A DNA stretch of 64,000 nucleotides from Cheiracanthium punctorium (taxonomy: Eukaryota > Arthropoda > Arachnida > Araneae > Cheiracanthiidae). The stretch lies in assembly GCA_038373885.1 (NCBI GenBank), contig JAWZYV010012394.1, forward strand, positions 124,001-188,000, written 5' to 3'. Position numbers and translations under genes: made by a program. This document shows positions 10,887-22,109 of the stretch, in pieces; the stretch's first letter is position 1, and the number at the start of each line of letters is the position of its first letter. The notes below the pieces were generated by a model that saw nothing but the letters and a program-made list of their open reading frames with translations, had not been told where the DNA came from and did no database searches.

Positions 10887-12990
10887 ATATCCCCCCCGGC
10901 AAAAGAAGTCTGACGAGCAATATCATTGAGGTGGTCAGTCTCTCACTTGCGAGTCAGACGTCCTTGCAACCTAATCTTAAAACTGCGTACTAATCTAATT
11001 TTCAAGTTTAGACTCCTTAAATTTTTCTGACTAGAATTCTGGAGTTATGTTGTACAACACTTGAGGGGCAGGATGCAGTTTCTAAAATTTGACAAAGATA
11101 ATGATGCAATAGTACGAAAATATTAGAATAAACAATAAAACAATGAGTGCGCACAATTTTTTTCAAAATATCACAGGTAAAATATTTACAACCTAGGTGG
11201 GATACAATAATACTGTACAACAATATAGTAATATAATTAAACAAAATGGATAAACATGGCTGACATTTATTTTCTTTGGCAAATACTTATGGCTTTGGCA
11301 TAAAGTGAATGGAATGAAAATAACTTGGTAAAATGGAGTTGGCAAAATGGAGTAAATTATGTGTATAGTGTGTAGAAAATTTCGAAAACCATAGCTGCTA
11401 GAAGAATTTGGCTAGGTAATACAATAAATGATAGCCTGAAAGAGGTACTGCATTTATGTGACCTAACAATTTTTTATTTCTAGCAATGGCTTATTGTGCT
11501 TTCTTAATTGGTTATATTACTAGTACTTCTTAACAATCTGAGGGCGAATATTCTCCTCAGAGGTTTTATTACTAGTTAACCGTCTAGGCAAATTTAAATT
11601 TTATTACATTGAAAAAAAAATGGCTGGCATCATTATTCAATAAAGGAAATAATATACGATCATTTTGGCACACAAAAATTTTACACAGTAAATATTCAAA
11701 ATAAAACATCTACATAAGCAAACCTAATGTAATACAAGAAAATTTTTTATTTACATTGACACAATAAGTATTTGTTGTTTTCATTTAAGTTATCGTACCC
11801 GGTTGCATGAATTTGTTATAATTTTTCAAGTGACTTTTCAGTTAATAAAATGACATAATCTCAAGTAAATTAGAATTCGTGTCAAGTTGAGAGTCCCAAT
11901 CGGTAAGCCATTTCAGGTAAATAATCAAATGAATCTAAACTACGTCATAGTATGCAAATAACAAAAATTCAAATTTCAAATCTTCAGGAAGTATAGGTAA
12001 TGCAGTAGTAATTTAAGCATTAATTTAATAATAGTAAGACCAATATAAAACTTCAATTGAAATAAAATATTTAATAACACAATTCAGTTGTAAACTTACC
12101 TTAATGAAAATACTATATTAATCAAAACAAGCGCAGATATATCAATACAATTTTTTTTTCTTTTCTTTTTTTTCTCTTTTTTTTATCAACATTAAAATGG
12201 CACTTTTAAAAGAACACACACAACTGATAATCATTTAAATATAATACTCTAATGTTCACTTCAATTCTGAAAATATAAGTCGCTTACTTCACTTAATCAA
12301 TATCCACAAATTAAAATCGTCATTCTTCAGCGATAAACAAAACAAAAAAATATCTTCTCTCACATGCTTGAGGCAGGCAGGAGAAGGAGGTTCGGTCAAC
12401 ATAAGATGTATCGCACCACACATAAACAAAACATTCGGCATGATGACGGAGGGCAAAACACTTTTCTCCCCCTCATTACTGCAAGAAAGAGGTGAGTTAT
12501 ATCGCAGCTGTGATGAGGCCAGGCGTTCCTCGGAGGGGGGGGCTTGGATTGCAATGAAGGCTGTGAAACTCCGTCGATTTCCATTGGATTTTCAAAATAT
12601 CAGCGGACGTGCCGGAAAAGAAAAAAAAAATGAAAAACGAGGCCCAGATTTCTGGATGATGAGAGCTGAAGAAATTCGGCATGGGCTGTTCATCAATGCA
12701 GGCATTCAATTTTGGCATTCACAGCGTAGAACTTGCAGGACGTTCTACGAAGAGCTTTAGACGATAACCTGACTCAGCAGTCGGTGTTGAAAACTCCCAG
12801 AGCAGGGCTCCACGAAGTTGGCCGGCGGAGACCGGACTCAAGGGAGTAGGCCATCGGCTGGTCGGCGAAGGGGCGCGCTGCATCACCTGCGAACGGTGGG
12901 CGATGAACCCGTCTCCCGGACTATTGAGCGTTAATTTTTTACAATTTAAAATTTTTAATTGGTACACAGGCAGTCATCCTGTCGACTATT
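10887..12990 (-). other. Interior of the non-coding LTR element
   Basis: 2.1 kb between the two LTRs. 10900-12350 is AT-rich and shows no gene; 12360-12970 is GC-richer and has short open frames on both strands. None of these matches Gag, protease, RT or integrase motifs. Confidence 0.55.
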
Positions 12991-13404
12991 TGAGACGTCA
13001 GATATTCCAGTAAAGTTCCAGAGTTAAGGCAGGTAATATGGTTTATTGATAATTACAATTAAGTTACAATATAGTGTGAGACGAGGGGAGGGGAGACGGG
13101 TACAAAAATCAGCGTGGACTAATTAAGCAGTTCCAGTGGCAGAAGTCTCTCGATTTTCGATGTGCGGGTGTATTTACGTTCATCATACCACGTGGTTTGT
13201 GAAGACATAACTCCGCCTCTCTCTTATCTCTAATCGAACCACACACATTTACCAACATGACCCGCATCCGGGGATACAAGGGCGTGGGGACACGTGTACA
13301 CTCTAAAGAACTCAGAATCGACGGCCTGGTGTCTGACAAATAACAAAATAAATAAAACATAGCTCCAGAGCGCGCGTGGCAAGTATGACAGAAAAGCAAA
13401 ACTT
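12991..13404 (-). repeat. LTR, copy B, first fragment (5' LTR by inferred orientation)
   Basis: Matches copy A from TGAGACGTCAG up to the AAACTT phrase, where the 4.1-kb element begins. The rest of this LTR lies at 17515-17583. Confidence 0.72.
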
Positions 13405-13837
13405 CCCAGCAAACACAGCCGTATCGGGTTAGGGATGGGCCGTCATCGGCAGTACCGTTTCGATGTCGGCATTGGCATAATGGTAATTGGGATGTGTCGG
13501 TTCTGTGCTGGCAAAACGATTTGGCTTAGGCAAATAAAAGTTGATTTCGGGCATGCAACGGTCCGATAGCGGCTAGCCTTTTAGGGTTAACATGTGATTT
13601 TGGCGATGTACTGCACCAAACGTCAAAACCGATATCGGTCCAGAAGTGTAATTTCTAAACTGAACGGTATAAAGCCAGCACAAGCAGCACATATATATTG
13701 TTATAATAATTCTTTTTAATTTATGATTTCAATACTTACTATTTACAATGTTTTGAGTCCGTTGGATTCAAGTGCCTCCTTCACATGCGAAAAAAAGGAG
13801 GGAAAGGGGGCAATCATTCTATCTGGTTAATTTACCT

Positions 13838-13990
13838 GAGGTCCTGTCCAGCGTTCTGGTCTACCGCGCATCTGTCAATCTACAGTTTAGATGTTGGTGA
13901 TTTTCTCCAGATGTATTGTGAATATGCGTTAGATAAGTTAACCAGTTTTTTATGACTTAGTATTGAAGGGGTTTCTAAGCGCCCACCCCC
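13838..13990 (+). mobile_element. 5'-truncated SINE copy
   Basis: Contains TACCGCGCATCTGTCAAT, GATTTTCTCCAGATG and GTGAATATGCGTTAGAT, which match the body of the SINE family. The tRNA-like head is absent. Confidence 0.65.
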
Positions 13991-14190
13991 ACCCCTCAAT
14001 TGCGGCAGTTTCTGTCTAGTTATTCACAACTCTGAAATAATTATATGACTATAATTTTCATTTTATATAAAGTGATAGTTGTTAAGTACTTCTAATTTAA
14101 AAATAATAATAAAATTAATTAATTAATTAATTAAAAATAAAATACATACTATGCATAACATTAAACGCTGCATTTTAAAAGTTCACAAAA

Positions 14191-14510
14191 GGAGCCCACC
14201 ATGGCCGAGTGGATAAGACACCGAATATGGTTGAAGTCATTGGCGGATCCAGAGCCCCCCCCCCCCAGACGAATGAAGTTTACACTATAGAGCATTGACT
14301 TGTTTTGTAAATTCAAGTCATTCTATAAGAGAATGTAACAAAAATTGTCTTGCGCACCCTCCAGAATTTTTTTTTCTGGATCCGCCGCTGGTTCAAGTGT
14401 GAAGGTCCAGGGTTCAAGTCTACCGCGCATCTGTCAATTTACAGTTTGGATGTTGGGTGATTTTCTCCAGATGTAATGTGAATATGAGTTATATAAATTA
14501 ACCAGATTTT
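14191..14510 (+). mobile_element. SINE with tRNA-like head, split by a MITE
   Basis: The head reads CCATGGCCGAGTGGATAAGAC, an A-box-like region of a tRNA. The body continues after the MITE with GTTCAAGTGTGAAGGTCCAGG and then the standard TTTTCTCCAGATGTAATG block. The interruption at 14238-14390 is exact because both halves match uninterrupted copies such as 33920-34113. Confidence 0.8.
14238..14390. mobile_element. 153-bp hAT MITE inside the SINE
   Basis: The ends CATTGGCGGATCCAG and CTGGATCCGCCGCTG form an inverted repeat. Flanks GTTGAAGT (14230-14237) and GTTCAAGT (14391-14398) are an 8-bp duplication with one mismatch. Its termini match those of the large 8951-19802 element in which it lies. 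Confidence 0.85.
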
Positions 14511-15733
14511 TGAACATAGAATTGAGGACAAATCACCGTTGTATCCCCAATTCTGGAACAAAAATTGGGGATATTTTATAAATTTTATATAAATTCAAAA
14601 CATTATCTAATATTTATAAAATGAAGGAAATATGGTTGATTTTTATAAAATTAGGGAACAAATAATTATTATAATTACTGTTCAACCCCAATTTTATTGC
14701 TTATTAATGGTTTTATATATTGGAACAAACGCTAGAAGCCTTCTTCCGCTCAGGGCACCGACGCCCTAAGGCTTAACTCCTGTGTTTTTGCCTTACAAAA
14801 AACACAAAACAACAAAACTTTCTGAAATTAAATTGGATTAAAATAGTAGAAAAAATACCTTTCCTTAGTATTTCCATAAAAATAAAAAATATCAGTATAA
14901 TTTATAGTTAAGGAATTTTTTTTATAATACATTAGCTGCTGTTGTTAAAAAAATAATAATAATAAAATTAAATAAATAAATAAAAGTTTTAATTCACTAT
15001 ACTGAATAATTATAAATTGAAAAAAATAATAATAGTTTCATTTTAAAATTATCACTATGAATAATTAATTTAATAGCATTTATTTGAACAACTTGTTTGT
15101 CATGTTTCTGTTCAAATAAAATAATAGTAAAAATTACGCCAAAATCATGTTTTGCTACAGCATTGTAAAATGCTGTTACAAATTAAATAAAATTTAATGC
15201 TCTTATCTCCTTAAAAATGAATAAAAGTAACCATTTTTTGCTGATTATAGTACTTTATCTTTCTAAAAATTAATTGATTAATTCATTGCAGATATTGAAG
15301 TATAAACTATTTTGCAGTACAATAACACTAATTTGTTTTATTTTTTTCCACGCGATCTAATTTAAAGTGAATAATTTAAAAGCTAAAATCCCTCGGACTT
15401 TCTTTTCCAACTACCCCGTCCCGTGTCCGCGTACACATAACATGTAGCACAGGCGCAGTGGGGGGGGAGGTGAGGGGGGACGAGTGCATTCCTAAGAGCT
15501 TTCCACCCCTTGTAGGAACCACAGTATTACGCACGAAGACGAAATGGACCTTTCCCTATTATTTGGGTCCCTATCCCTATTCATGGTCAATCGAAGAGCG
15601 GAAGTTGGTGGTTTTTTTTTTTTTTCGTTTGCTTGTCCATTCCATTCCAAGGCTGTAACAGAAATCACCTCGCAACGTAAACTTTTCAGTAACGTGGATT
15701 TTGAGTTTTCTCAGAGCAATGAAGATGGGAGAT
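14511..15733. other. AT-rich body of the 4.1-kb element
   Basis: No gene. It includes a fragment of a 'CCCCAATT' repeat family near 14525-14580, seen again at 46676-47260 and 49205-49250. Short frames at 15458-15792 look like chance. Confidence 0.5.
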
Positions 15734-16030
15734 TGCTGTATTTTTCTCTGGATAAATTGCGATTTTTTTTTTCCTATACTAAATGGCACTGACTGCAGCT
15801 AGACAAAAATTTTAAAATAGTCTGAATGTGGGGAGTGCTTTTTAGTTTTAAATAGGCTAAGTTCTTACGTCAGTTAGATCGGACTTTGCTGTAGTTTTCT
15901 CTGGATAAACTGTGATTTTTTTCTAAAGACTAACTGGTATTAACCTCAATTAGACAAAAATTTTAAAGTTGTCTAAATGTGGTTAGTGCTTTTTGGTTTT
16001 CATTTTGCTAAGTTCTCACGACAGTTAAAA
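15734..16030 (+). repeat. Two-copy tandem repeat, period 154 bp
   Basis: TGCTGTA...TTTTCTCTGGATAAA recurs at 15734 and 15888. The blocks TAGACAAAAATTTTAAA, TGAATGTGG/TAAATGTGG and AGTGCTTTTT follow in the same order in both units. Confidence 0.75.
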
Positions 16031-17230
16031 AGGGGTAAGTTGATTTTTAAGTATATATTAAGAATTTGTATTTTTTCTTAGATTTTTTGCTAGATTTTTT
16101 TTATGTTATCTCAGGGACTACTAAAATAAGATGTAGTTCAAAACTGCTAATTATTTCTAAATAATGCGAAAATGAAATTTATAATTCAAATAAGCAAACT
16201 TGGAAACTATTAATAAACAAGCAGGACGATATTTTTAATAAATAACTTACATACTGCATTGAAAAATGTGTCTATTTACTTAAGTACTTAATTTCATATT
16301 ACTCAAAACAACAGAAAAAAATAAGTATATTCTGTTATAGAAAGTTCCTTTCTTCTACTAAAGGATAATCCTATGAAAATTCAGTAATATATAAAATATT
16401 TACTTAAAGTAAGTATCTTCTAATAATAAACATGGTTTTATTAATACTTATTAGTTTCATATATAGTTTAGCACTAATCAGCCGATTAAAAATAATTATT
16501 ATTATTATATAAATTACTTTACATCACTGGGGCTAATTTTGAAATATACAAAATACTTAGTTATTAAGTATAAACAAAATAATTTGTTTGTATATGAAAA
16601 TGTTTAATTATTTTGAAGAGAAAACGTTTTTATGAAATTAACCGTTTATTTGTAGAATCAGCCAATATTTTAATTTCTTTTAACGTATGTTGTTTACATT
16701 CTTCTTTAAAATAATATATAAAATCAAAAGTCAAATTTATTTTGTATTATGACATAACTTAAAAAAAATAAATTAAAACATTTTTTAAAAAAGCATGTTG
16801 TATAACTTTAATATTTTTTTTCTCTCTTTTTTTAGCATTGCATGAATGTTTATTTATAATCTTTGGTTCTAGAAAATTATCAATTTTCTTGGCTTCTAAA
16901 AAATTTTTGGAAGAGAAAAAGGAACATTGTCTAGTTGAGCCTAATATGTTGTTTAAAAAATGTATATGGTCTGATAAACATATAGTAACACGTTAAAAAA
17001 AGTAAACCATTGGTTGATGCATAAAAAAATAATACGGTTAATTTTAAAAAGAGCTCTCTTTCATAAATTCATCAAATATTTTCTTAAAAACAAAATAATT
17101 TGCCAATTAGGTATTTTTAATAAATTTAGTCCTGGTGGTGTAAAGTCATTTATATAATAATAATTATTTTTTCTTTAATTTGTTGATTAATACTTTAGAG
17201 AACTAACTACGGAGCTAATTAGGGTATTTT
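16031..17230. other. AT-rich non-coding stretch of the 4.1-kb element
   Basis: Long runs of A/T with many stops in all frames. No gene or named repeat recognised. Confidence 0.55.
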
Positions 17231-17514
17231 GGGAATCAATAAGGTGCTGGCCGGTTTTCGATATTTTGTCGTTGCCGATACCACACCAAAAACGTAATGG
17301 TTTTGGTTCAAAAGTGGCACAGGGCTGGGCCGACGCCGTTATCGTTTTTGCCGACACCGAACCAGAACCACCCCATCCTTTCGGCCCGACACACGCCCAG
17401 GCGGACGCAATTTTGTCGTTTTCGGTACCGCGTGAGCGATGACGCCACGGCACATTCTGCGCCGGCATGCCAGTGTCGGCCCAAAACTTATCCGATAGGG
17501 CTGTGTTTGCTGGG

Positions 17515-17579
17515 CTACAGTGAAAGTACCGCTTGAACAATACCCAAACTAGTAAAACCCAAATTACCTTTTTATACAT

Positions 17580-17583
<4 letters not shown>
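17515..17583 (-). repeat. LTR, copy B, second fragment
   Basis: Matches the end of copy A (ACAGTGAAAGTACC to ACATTACA) after the 4.1-kb insertion. Together with 12991-13404 it makes a 483-bp LTR. Confidence 0.72.

Positions 17584-17611
<28 letters not shown>
17583..17611. repeat. (AT)n microsatellite
   Basis: An uninterrupted AT run directly after LTR copy B. Confidence 0.95.
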
Positions 17612-17612
<1 letters not shown>

Positions 17613-18178
17613 CATTACAAATCAGAAGCCCGCTAAAATCCCACATTTCTAGAACTACGCAGTTTTAATTCAGTTGGAACAAAGGAATCTGCTTTCAAAA
17701 GCGGCAATTACTACACGATCCCCGAGTCCAGTCAATCTGGCGCCTTAAAAGCCATAACAAACCTTGAAAAACCGCTGCCCAGATTTTGGGATCTGCAATA
17801 ATTGCAACTTGCATGGATCATGTGACACGACCTCAAAAGTTAATAGAAGGGGCTGATGCAGCCCAGCAGCGACTTTTTCGCGTGACAGCAACTGCCAAGA
17901 AAAGATGTATCGAATCACCCAATAAAATAATGTAACCGCAGTTCGACAAATTCTTCCACTGACAGTCATAGCGGCCCAAGGATTTTCACAGCTCGCTCCA
18001 GGGCTTTGCCGGCCAGCGAAGACCGGCCAGGATCCCACAATAACGGCCCTAAGCCAGAATCCCGAGCCGCCTCGCCTAATGCCCAACCCCGAGAATGGGT
18101 CTCAAACAGCCTCGCGTCCTCCGACACACGACTACACCTTCCCGTAGCCGTTTAATGCTACACACAAGAATAACATTT
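17613..18178. other. GC-richer unassigned stretch
   Basis: It is less AT-rich than its surroundings. A 113-residue minus frame (17745-18086) shows no motif I recognise. It may be body of the large hAT-like element or part of another non-coding element. Confidence 0.4.
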
Positions 18179-18191
18179 CCCTTTACACTTT

Positions 18192-18380
18192 GGAAGGTGC
18201 CTGGTTCAAAACCAGTTCGCGTCCGCCGACCTAACTGTTCGGAGTTTTCCGTGCTTTCCTCCGAAACTTAGAGTAAATAGGGTTAGGCCTCTTAAAAAGA
18301 CCCCCACGGAGTGCACCCCACCCATCGGCTTAGATTCCATGTGCAGTTAATTGGCCGTAATCCTACAGCACGAAAACCAA
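18192..18380 (+). mobile_element. SINE, subfamily 2, with 13-bp target duplication
   Basis: The 5'-truncated body starts at GGTGCCTGGTTCAAAACC and includes GTTCGGAGTTTTC, CCTCCGAAACTT and GACCCCCACGGAG. It is flanked by CCCTTTACACTTT at 18179-18191 and 18381-18393, the mark of LINE-machinery retroposition. Confidence 0.85.
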
Positions 18381-18764
18381 CCCTTTACACTTTACATTCT
18401 TAGGACTGTGAATATATTTCTTGATATATTGGCGTGTTTAAAGATGTTACTTCTATTATTATTATATTATTTTATTATCCACAAAAAATTATTTTAAGTT
18501 ATCTTAAAAAAAGCTAGTAAAAACAAGCAATACAATAAAATTAGGTTTCATGAAAATCAAAATGAGTCAGTTGTTTCATTTTTCGCCTTCCCGTTATTCT
18601 TTCTTCCAGATTTTCTGAAATGTGAAATGCGCCAGCTTCCATTTTATGATTTTTTCTAGCTCACCAGCCGAAGCCTGAAAATTTTGCATTCCAAATTTTT
18701 CTGCCAGAATAACAGCACTGCAGTAATTGCTTGATTTTATTTTATTTTGGTAATACGAACAATT

Positions 18765-18975
18765 ATCTACATGAGGGATCTAGGCCGAGTACGGGGTGCC
18801 CTACGTGGGGGATCTTTCTAAGGGGTCTTAATCCGTATTTATGAGAATTTTCGGAGAAAACTGCATAAGACTCCGAACAGCTAGATTGACGGACGCGCTC
18901 TGAGTTTGAACCAGGCACTTTTCTTCTCCCAGTTGCAAGCGCTATGCGCTCAGCCACTCGTCCGGCCTCCAGAAA
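18765..18975 (-). mobile_element. SINE, subfamily 2, full head
   Basis: On the minus strand it opens GGCCGGACGAGTGGCTGAGC, a tRNA-like A box. It continues with GTGCCTGGTTCAAAC (B-box-like), GTTCGGAGTC and TTTTCTCCGAAAATTC, and ends in the CCTAGATCCC tail block. Confidence 0.8.
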
Positions 18976-19014
18976 TTGGAGTTATGTGATATGTGATGTT
19001 ATGTGGCAAGCCTA

Positions 19015-19250
19015 TACTAGAGGCATTTGCATTCGGGGCGGTTGCCTTGGGCGGCCTGCAGGGGCGGTTGCCTTGGTCGGAGAATTTTTTCAGAAGTTCT
19101 GACGCGTATTCACGTTAAATCTGGAGAAAACCATCTGAAAAAGCTCCAGATAGTTAGATCGGGAGCCGCGCGGTAGGCCCAAACGCGGGACCTTCACACT
19201 TCAACCATCTATCATGTCGAGTGTCTTATCAACTCGGCCATGGTGGGGCC
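19015..19250 (-). mobile_element. SINE, subfamily 1, full head
   Basis: Minus-strand head CACCATGGCCGAGTTGATAA. The body has GAAGGTCCCGCGTTTGG, GGTTTTCTCCAGATTTAACG and GAATACGCGTCAGAAC. A GGCAACCGCCCC unit is duplicated near its 3' end. Confidence 0.8.
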
Positions 19251-19740
19251 CAGAAATTAGAATGTTGGATGCTCTTGCTTCATGCAACCATTTGCATGCA
19301 GAAGTGCCTTAGTAAACTGTTCCAATCGGCCACATTGACTTATCGGCTGTTTGGATTTGGATCCCGGACTAAATTTTTGCGCTGCTTCAAAAATTTTATC
19401 TTTGCTTTTAAAATACCTTTGAGAATACACTCAGGTAGTTGAGATTGCCTTGTGAATTGCACTTTTGACATTCCCCGACACTTTTTTCCCCACTCTTAAA
19501 AAAATTTTCCCTTGTTCCTGTAGCATAAGATGAAAAAAAAAAAAATCGTTGTTAAACAGAAACCACCTCGTCTTTGAATAGAAATTTTTTACGTTGGAGT
19601 TGCTGAGAATTTGAAATATCGTTTTTAAAAGGAGATCGTCGTTAAAGACAGAGTCAACTGTACATGCAATGCTATTTTTTAAAATTTCAGTTCATGTGAA
19701 AATTTACAATTTTTTAAAAAACTTCTTTAATCCATAGTGT
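19251..19740. other. Non-coding right part of the large hAT-like element
   Basis: No gene. A short GAGTCAACTGTAC phrase near 19650 resembles a Tigger-type end, but no partner was found. Confidence 0.4.
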
Positions 19741-19802
19741 ATTTTTAGCTCTGGGGGGGGGCTCGAGCCCCCAGAGCCCCCCCCCCCGTGGATCCGCCAC
19801 TA

Positions 19803-20808
19803 GCTCAGACTCAAGTGTCACCCAGGAATTCTGAAAGCGCATCGCAGTCGCCGCTCCTTTGCAATAATATGAAATCACCGACTGTGTTATTACACACGAT
19901 CTCTGGGACAATCGAAACCAAAGGGGGAAAGGTCATTTTGCGCTGTTTACTCGAGACGGGGTCGAATCGAACCTTCATTTTGAAGAAAATTGTTGATTCT
20001 CTGGGCTTGAGAGTGATAAAACAAGAGCCGTTCGTAATATGGAGGTATAAGTTAATCACATATATGTTATAAATGAAGAATTTTATCTCGAAAGGGTTAA
20101 AAAACTATGGGAATTAGAGGCAATCGGAATAAATCCAGATAGGGAAATGTGTCAATCAGATAAAGAGATTTTGTAGTCGTTTGAACGAAATACGACGTAT
20201 GCAAATAAAAGATATGAGACTCGATTATTGTGGAAAGAGGGTATCGAAGACTTAGATTCTAATTATAAAGTTGCAAAACGGCGTTTGACAAATTTAAATT
20301 ATAAGTTTGAGAAAAACGAAGTTTGAGAAAAACTATGTAAGATACAACGAAATCATTCAGGAACATTTGAAAGATAAAATAGTGGAAAAGGTTATTCCAA
20401 CTTAAATGAAAACGTAAATTCGGGGTATTACATGCCACACCATGCTGTAGTGCGCGAACAAAAGGATTCGACTAAAGTTAGAATAGTTTTTGATGCTTCC
20501 GCCAAAAATATGGGAAATTTGTCTCTAAATGACTGTTTAGATAGCGGTCCAAACTTAAATCCGGATCTACTAAAAATCATTTTACAATTCAGGGTTCATA
20601 ATATCGCGTTTTGCGCAGACATTCAACGCGCGTTCTTGGAGGTAGGGATAGCTAAAGAAGAATGGGGATTTTTAAAAGTTTTTGTGGATAAATGAGAAGG
20701 GGCCTAATCTGGATAATAATCTTCAAATTCTTCGTCATTGCCGAGTACCATCTGGCGTAAAGTACTCGCCATACTTACTGACAGCTACAATAAGGCTTCA
20801 TTTAAAGG
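19803..20808 (+). pseudogene. BEL/Pao protease and N-terminal reverse transcriptase (broken)
   Basis: Pao pol resumes after the second insertion. The retroviral-type aspartic protease reads LRCLLETGSNRTFI (19935-19979). The active-site triad DTG is ETG here (Glu codon 19953-19955), a change expected to kill it. The frame breaks near 20070. RT text follows in pieces: an RLLWKEG and KRRLTNLN region at 20220-20310, then a short tandem duplication of GTTTGAGAAAAAC near 20310-20335 that shifts the frame. The segment PHHAVVREQKDSTKVRIVFD (from 20435) leads to ADIQRAF, the first catalytic Asp of RT motif A. After a stop at 20693-20695 come RVPSGVKYSPYLLTATI residues in another frame. It is cut at 20808 by the third insertion. 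The apparent start at 19788 lies in transposon sequence and is not native. Confidence 0.87.
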
Positions 20809-21610
20809 CAGTGGCGTAGCAAGGGGGGGGGGCGGTCCGCCCCGGGCGGCAACCTGAAAGCAAAATTAGGGGACGGCAGCATCCGCCCCCGTTTGTTTGT
20901 TTTTCCCTCACACAAGATCTAAAAGAATTGCCCTCAATTTAATGAATATCATTTTACACTGAACCATTAGCGCCCATACAGGGGGCGCACATAAGGCTTG
21001 ACCTGATGGTCGGCTGGGGATATCCCCAAGCCGGCAATCTGTAACTAGAGATAGAGGTCGCAGGAACAGACCCCCTTTTTGCCCTTTCGCATATTTTTCT
21101 TACAGAATATCTAAAATTATTACTCTCCATTTAATGAAAAACATTATACACTAAACCATGGGCGCCTATATGTCGGTCGAAAATGGTGGCTTGACCTAAA
21201 GGGCGGTTCGGGTTACCTTAGGACTTAAGTATAGTAGGCAGTTTTATAGCAAACTGAACTTTTTTCTGAACTGAATGAGTATGCCCTTGCCAAAGACATT
21301 GTCTTAGTAGCTGTTGGTAGTTGAATTTTTCAAAATAGATAAAGAACAATAATTTTGTTGAAAATTTTTTGAAGTACTTTCCGTTAAATGTCGCATCCTG
21401 CTTTAGCAATGCGAAAAGATATTATCAAAATCAAAGGACCAGGGTCGTGAACAAGGGGCATCATGGGCGGGCATCGTGGTGCCCATTGGGGGAGGGGGGG
21501 GACAAAATCACCAGACCCCCCCCCTACCCCGTGGTTTTTCTATGCCTAAAATGGGACTGTTTTTTATGTTCAAGAAAAAAAAACCCCAGAGTATTTCTCC
21601 CTTCTCTAAG

Positions 21611-21843
21611 GCCCGACCAGTGGCAAAGCACATTTGCGCTCTGAACTGGGAGTCGAAAGGTGTCTGGTTCAAAACCAGGTTGCGTCCGCCGACCTAACCG
21701 TTCGGAGTTTTCTGTGGTTTCCTCCGAAACTTGACGTAAATACGGATCAGGACCCCTTTAAAAGACCCCCACGGAGGACACCCAACCCATAGGCCTAGAT
21801 CCCTCGTGTAGATGATTGGTCTTAATCCCACAACACAAACACA
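21611..21843 (+). mobile_element. Full-length SINE, subfamily 2, with 12-bp target duplication
   Basis: Flanked by CCCTTCTCTAAG at 21599-21610 and 21844-21855. The tRNA-like head GCCCGACCAGTGGC is followed by GTGTCTGGTTCAAAACC and GTTCGGAGTTTTC, CCTCCGAAACTT and GACCCCCACGGAG. Confidence 0.88.
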
Positions 21844-22050
21844 CCCTTCTCTAAGTGCAGGGGTGGATCTTGCGGCTAGTGGTCGACACGACTTACTTCT
21901 AATGATTCTTCTGTGAAGAAACCCAATCCAGAATTCTCCAAACAGTAAGCATGATAAGAAAGTGTCTGTTTTCAAACCCCTGAAGAGGTTTTTTCTACTA
22001 ACACCGGTCCTCAGAAAGTCCACTGTCCAGGCCAAACATTTTTTCATGAA

Positions 22051-22097
22051 GAAAAAAAAAAAAAAAAAAAAAGAGAGAGAGAGAGAGAAGAATAGAA
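22051..22097 (+). repeat. Poly-A / GA microsatellite
   Basis: A run of about 20 A followed by a GA repeat. Confidence 0.95.
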
Positions 22098-22109
22098 TAC
22101 AATCAAGGA

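Larger units (their letters stand above)
13405..17514. mobile_element. 4.1-kb TIR element with CCCAGCAAACACAGCC ends, inserted in LTR copy B
   Basis: The left end is CCCAGCAAACACAGCC and the right end is its exact complement. Comparing with LTR copy A shows the insertion point inside the phrase AAACTTACAG. About 200-250 bp next to each end are GC-rich, contain CCGATA/TATCGG-like words and look like long, degenerate subterminal inverted repeats. The middle (14600-17200) is very AT-rich and has no transposase frame. It contains two SINE copies and a tandem repeat. The superfamily is not determined; the same TIR bounds the 100-bp palindrome at 25118-25217. Confidence 0.75.
10405..17583 (-). mobile_element. 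Non-coding LTR retrotransposon (LARD/TRIM-like) with split 5' LTR
   Basis: Two near-identical segments of about 482 bp (10405-10886, and 12991-13404 plus 17515-17583) flank a 2.1-kb interior. Each starts TGAGACGTCAG and ends ACATTACA, giving TG...CA ends. Both outer flanks read TATAT, compatible with a 5-bp duplication, although the right flank is an AT microsatellite. Orientation is taken from a polypurine tract (minus-strand GGGGGGGATAT) that touches the segment at 10886. I cannot find a primer-binding site. The interior has no Gag or Pol motif, so the element depends on proteins of another one. The right-hand LTR is split by the 4.1-kb element at 13405-17514. Confidence 0.7.
8951..19802. 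mobile_element. Large hAT-like element (10.85 kb with nested insertions) in the Pao gag/protease junction
   Basis: Exact 8-bp target duplication GCTCAGAC at 8943-8950 and 19803-19810. The termini are inverted: CAGGGGCGGATCCA at left, and the right end reads TAGTGGCGGATCCA on the other strand. Both are followed by G/C runs. The same termini bound a 153-bp MITE at 14238-14390. I see no transposase. Much of the length comes from later insertions: an LTR element (10405-17583), SINEs and MITEs. The sequence before 10400 and after 17620 may be original body, but no coding can be recognised. Confidence 0.85.

Noticed and set aside
12368..12967. Frames on both strands in the LTR element interior
   Set aside because: Overlapping frames with low-complexity text and no Gag or Pol motif.
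17187..17615. 142-residue minus frame
   Set aside because: Runs through an AT microsatellite, an LTR end and a transposon terminus; a chance frame.
19788..19802. Start codon of the Pao protease frame
   Set aside because: Lies in the terminus of the inserted hAT-like element, so it is not the native start.
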